Assembly (NCBI GenBank): GCA_903864555.1
Contig: CAIPGJ010001035.1
Span: 1 to 6,956 of the forward strand
Source of the DNA: an uncultured Pseudomonadota bacterium
GTDB taxonomy: Bacteria > Pseudomonadota > Gammaproteobacteria > Burkholderiales > SG8-39
DNA length: 6,956 nucleotides
Direction: 5' to 3'
Positions within the stretch are counted from its first letter, which is position 1; each line of letters begins with the position of its first letter. The position numbers and the translations under genes were made by a program. Under the pieces are notes generated by a model. It was not told where the DNA came from. It searched no databases and saw only the letters and a list, made by a program, of their open reading frames with translations. This document shows positions 6,059 through 6,956 of this stretch, in pieces.

Positions 6059-6661
6059 CTAGCGCAGGTCCGACACCAGCGAGATCAGCGTCTCGGCGCC
6101 GATCTGCACGCGCGCGGTGTAGTTGGCGTGGTCGCAGCCCAGGGTGGCGCCCTGGCCGGCCTTCAGCGCAGCGATCTGCTCCGGGCTGAACTCGAAGCGC
6201 AGGAAGTGCACGGCCGAGGTCTTCTCGGCGTTTTCACGGGGAAGGTCCTCGTCGGCGATGGCGTAGCTGCGCTGCTGGCCCTCGCCGACGGGCACTTCGA
6301 CATAGACGCGGTCCTCGACGTTGATCAGGCGCCCCAGCTCGCGCTTGCGCTCCTCGGTGTCGGGGTACTCGATCATCATGGTGGCCTTCCAGTTGCTGCC
6401 ACCAGGCACCAGGTGCTTGTAGACCTCGATTTCGCCCTGGATCCCCGCTTCCTCGAAGATGCGCTCGATGCGCAGCATCTCCTGGATCTGGTAGCGGATG
6501 GTGCGCTCGGACTCGAACTGCAGCGACATGTTGCCGCCCAGCTCCACCGAACGCAGCCGGCGGTGCGCCACCAGGCTGGGCTTCTCGGTCTTGCGCCACT
6601 TGGAGTAGGCCTCCAGGGTCATCAGGTTTTCGGGGGCGATATGGCCGGTGATCTGCATCAT
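6059..6661 (-). CDS. DUF3501 family protein
   Basis: A 200-residue cytosolic protein of the DUF3501 family, whose genes commonly sit beside a GlpC/heterodisulfide-reductase-like Fe-S protein and rubrerythrin; the biochemical role is unknown. Family segments: ITGHIAPENLMTLEAYSKWR (4-23), ERTIRYQIQEMLRIERIFEE (52-71), HLVPGGSNWKATMMIEYPD (83-101), SAVHFLRFEFS (149-159) and GCDHANY (175-181). Length is typical. Two adjacent ATGs (6661 and 6658) follow AAGGAG by 5 and 8 bases; the second spacing is as good as the first, so the start is uncertain by one residue. Directly downstream of the Fe-S gene (95-base gap with a strong hairpin), which supports one operon. Possible roles in peroxide or oxidative-stress handling come only from that neighbourhood. 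Confidence 0.93.
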   Translation of the reverse strand: MMQITGHIAPENLMTLEAYSKWRKTEKPSLVAHRRLRSVELGGNMSLQFESERTIRYQIQEMLRIERIFEEAGIQGEIEVYKHLVPGGSNWKATMMIEYPDTEERKRELGRLINVEDRVYVEVPVGEGQQRSYAIADEDLPRENAEKTSAVHFLRFEFSPEQIAALKAGQGATLGCDHANYTARVQIGAETLISLVSDLR

Positions 6662-6664
6662 GTT

Positions 6665-6678
6665 GGCTCCTTGGAGCC
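6665..6678. promoter_or_regulatory. Palindrome enclosing the DUF3501 ribosome binding site
   Basis: GGCTCC (6665-6670), TT, GGAGCC (6673-6678) is a perfect inverted repeat; on the mRNA AAGGAG, the Shine-Dalgarno of the DUF3501 gene, lies within it. If folded, the short stem would hide the site. It shares GCC (6676-6678) with the larger hairpin at 6676-6700, so the two cannot form fully together. Switching is inference only. Confidence 0.4.
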
Positions 6679-6700
6679 CCTGACCGCTTCCGTCAGGGGC
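6676..6700 (-). other. Strong intercistronic hairpin upstream of the DUF3501 gene
   Basis: GCCCCTGAC (6676-6684) and GTCAGGGGC (6692-6700) form a perfect 9-bp stem with a 7-base loop between the Fe-S gene stop and the DUF3501 start. No T-run follows on either strand, so a full terminator is unlikely. More likely it stabilises or processes the mRNA, gives partial read-through, or keeps the nearby ribosome binding site open. Confidence 0.6.
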
Positions 6701-6756
6701 GTCTTATGGTGGGGAGGGCGAGGGAAACATCCCCTCGCGACTGTCTGGCGCCCTTG

Positions 6757-6956
6757 CTAAAGTCCGTAGGCTTTGCGCACCAGGCTGATGGGGTGCTGCA
6801 ATTCCGGGTTGCCCAGCTGGTTGTTGTCGATGCCCTGGGCGATGTGGTGGCCGCCCAGCGGGCAGTCCGAGCTGATGTAGTCGGGCTTGCCACCATCCTT
6901 CATGGCCGCCATGGCCTTGAACACCGGCTTGCCGATCTTCATGGCCTGCTGGTGAA
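6757..6956 (-). CDS. GlpC-like (Fe-S)-binding protein, C-terminal end (partial)
   Basis: The reading frame runs off the right edge of the window, so only the last 66 or so codons are present. The tail contains PDYISSDCPLGGHHIAQGI, the C-terminal cysteine motif usual in GlpC/heterodisulfide reductase-like Fe-S proteins (CCG-domain type), followed by HPISLVRKAYGL and a TAG stop. These proteins carry ferredoxin-type clusters and transfer electrons; the variant beside DUF3501 and rubrerythrin is a known genomic module. The ATG at 6942 is internal to a longer open frame, not the true start. The gene belongs with DUF3501 downstream. Confidence 0.85.
   Translation of the reverse strand, partial: HQQAMKIGKPVFKAMAAMKDGGKPDYISSDCPLGGHHIAQGIDNNQLGNPELQHPISLVRKAYGL

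Noticed and set aside
6038..6760. 240-codon plus-strand open frame
   Set aside because: Antisense to the DUF3501 gene; its Leu/Ala/His-rich translation shows no domain.
1..6956. CRISPR array, tRNA or insertion sequence
   Set aside because: No regularly spaced repeats, no cloverleaf-like segment and no transposase-like protein were seen in reading the window.

Overview
The window is a compact, GC-rich stretch (about two thirds G+C in most genes, judged by hand counts of a few lines) from a proteobacterium, most likely a beta- or gammaproteobacterium. The best clue is a canonical Fe-S-type TtcA tRNA thiolase next to a Bcr/CflA transporter, together with the DUF3501/Fe-S protein pair known from such genomes. 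Every gene I can support lies on the minus strand, so the window reads right to left. It is densely packed: no gene-free stretch exceeds about 150 bases, and I see no tRNA, rRNA, CRISPR array, transposase or phage gene.

In transcription order (right to left): the 3' end of a GlpC-like Fe-S protein gene (6757-6956, cut by the window edge); a DUF3501 gene (6059-6661) behind a strong hairpin and a palindrome that contains its ribosome binding site; a GGCTAT hexanucleotide repeat; a DUF429 predicted nuclease-fold gene (5344-5973); a strongly AT-rich spacer with a promoter; an orphan Orc1/Cdc6-like AAA ATPase (4004-5194) of lower GC than its surroundings; a Bcr/CflA drug-efflux MFS transporter (2651-3886); ttcA (1615-2595); an SMP-30/gluconolactonase-like hydrolase (586-1536); and a small SnoaL/DUF4440-type protein (152-514).

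Functionally there are probably three or four units. The Fe-S protein and DUF3501 form a known conserved module, usually with rubrerythrin, associated with redox or peroxide stress; rubrerythrin would lie outside the window to the right. The AAA ATPase stands alone, with its own promoter placed so close to the ATG that the mRNA is probably leaderless; its base composition suggests acquisition. The MFS gene and ttcA are close tandem genes. The lactonase and the SnoaL-like gene form a small catabolic-looking pair with palindromic operator-like sites in front.

I did not find a clear new multi-gene system. The most unusual local features are: (1) a perfect 16-bp tandem duplication at the end of the MFS gene that creates its stop codon, since with one copy the MFS frame would run without a stop into ttcA; (2) the AT-rich, apparently leaderless promoter and lower GC of the AAA ATPase gene; (3) a perfect hairpin between imperfect direct repeats at the end of the ATPase gene, resembling a REP-like element; (4) the overlapping hairpin and palindrome around the DUF3501 ribosome binding site.
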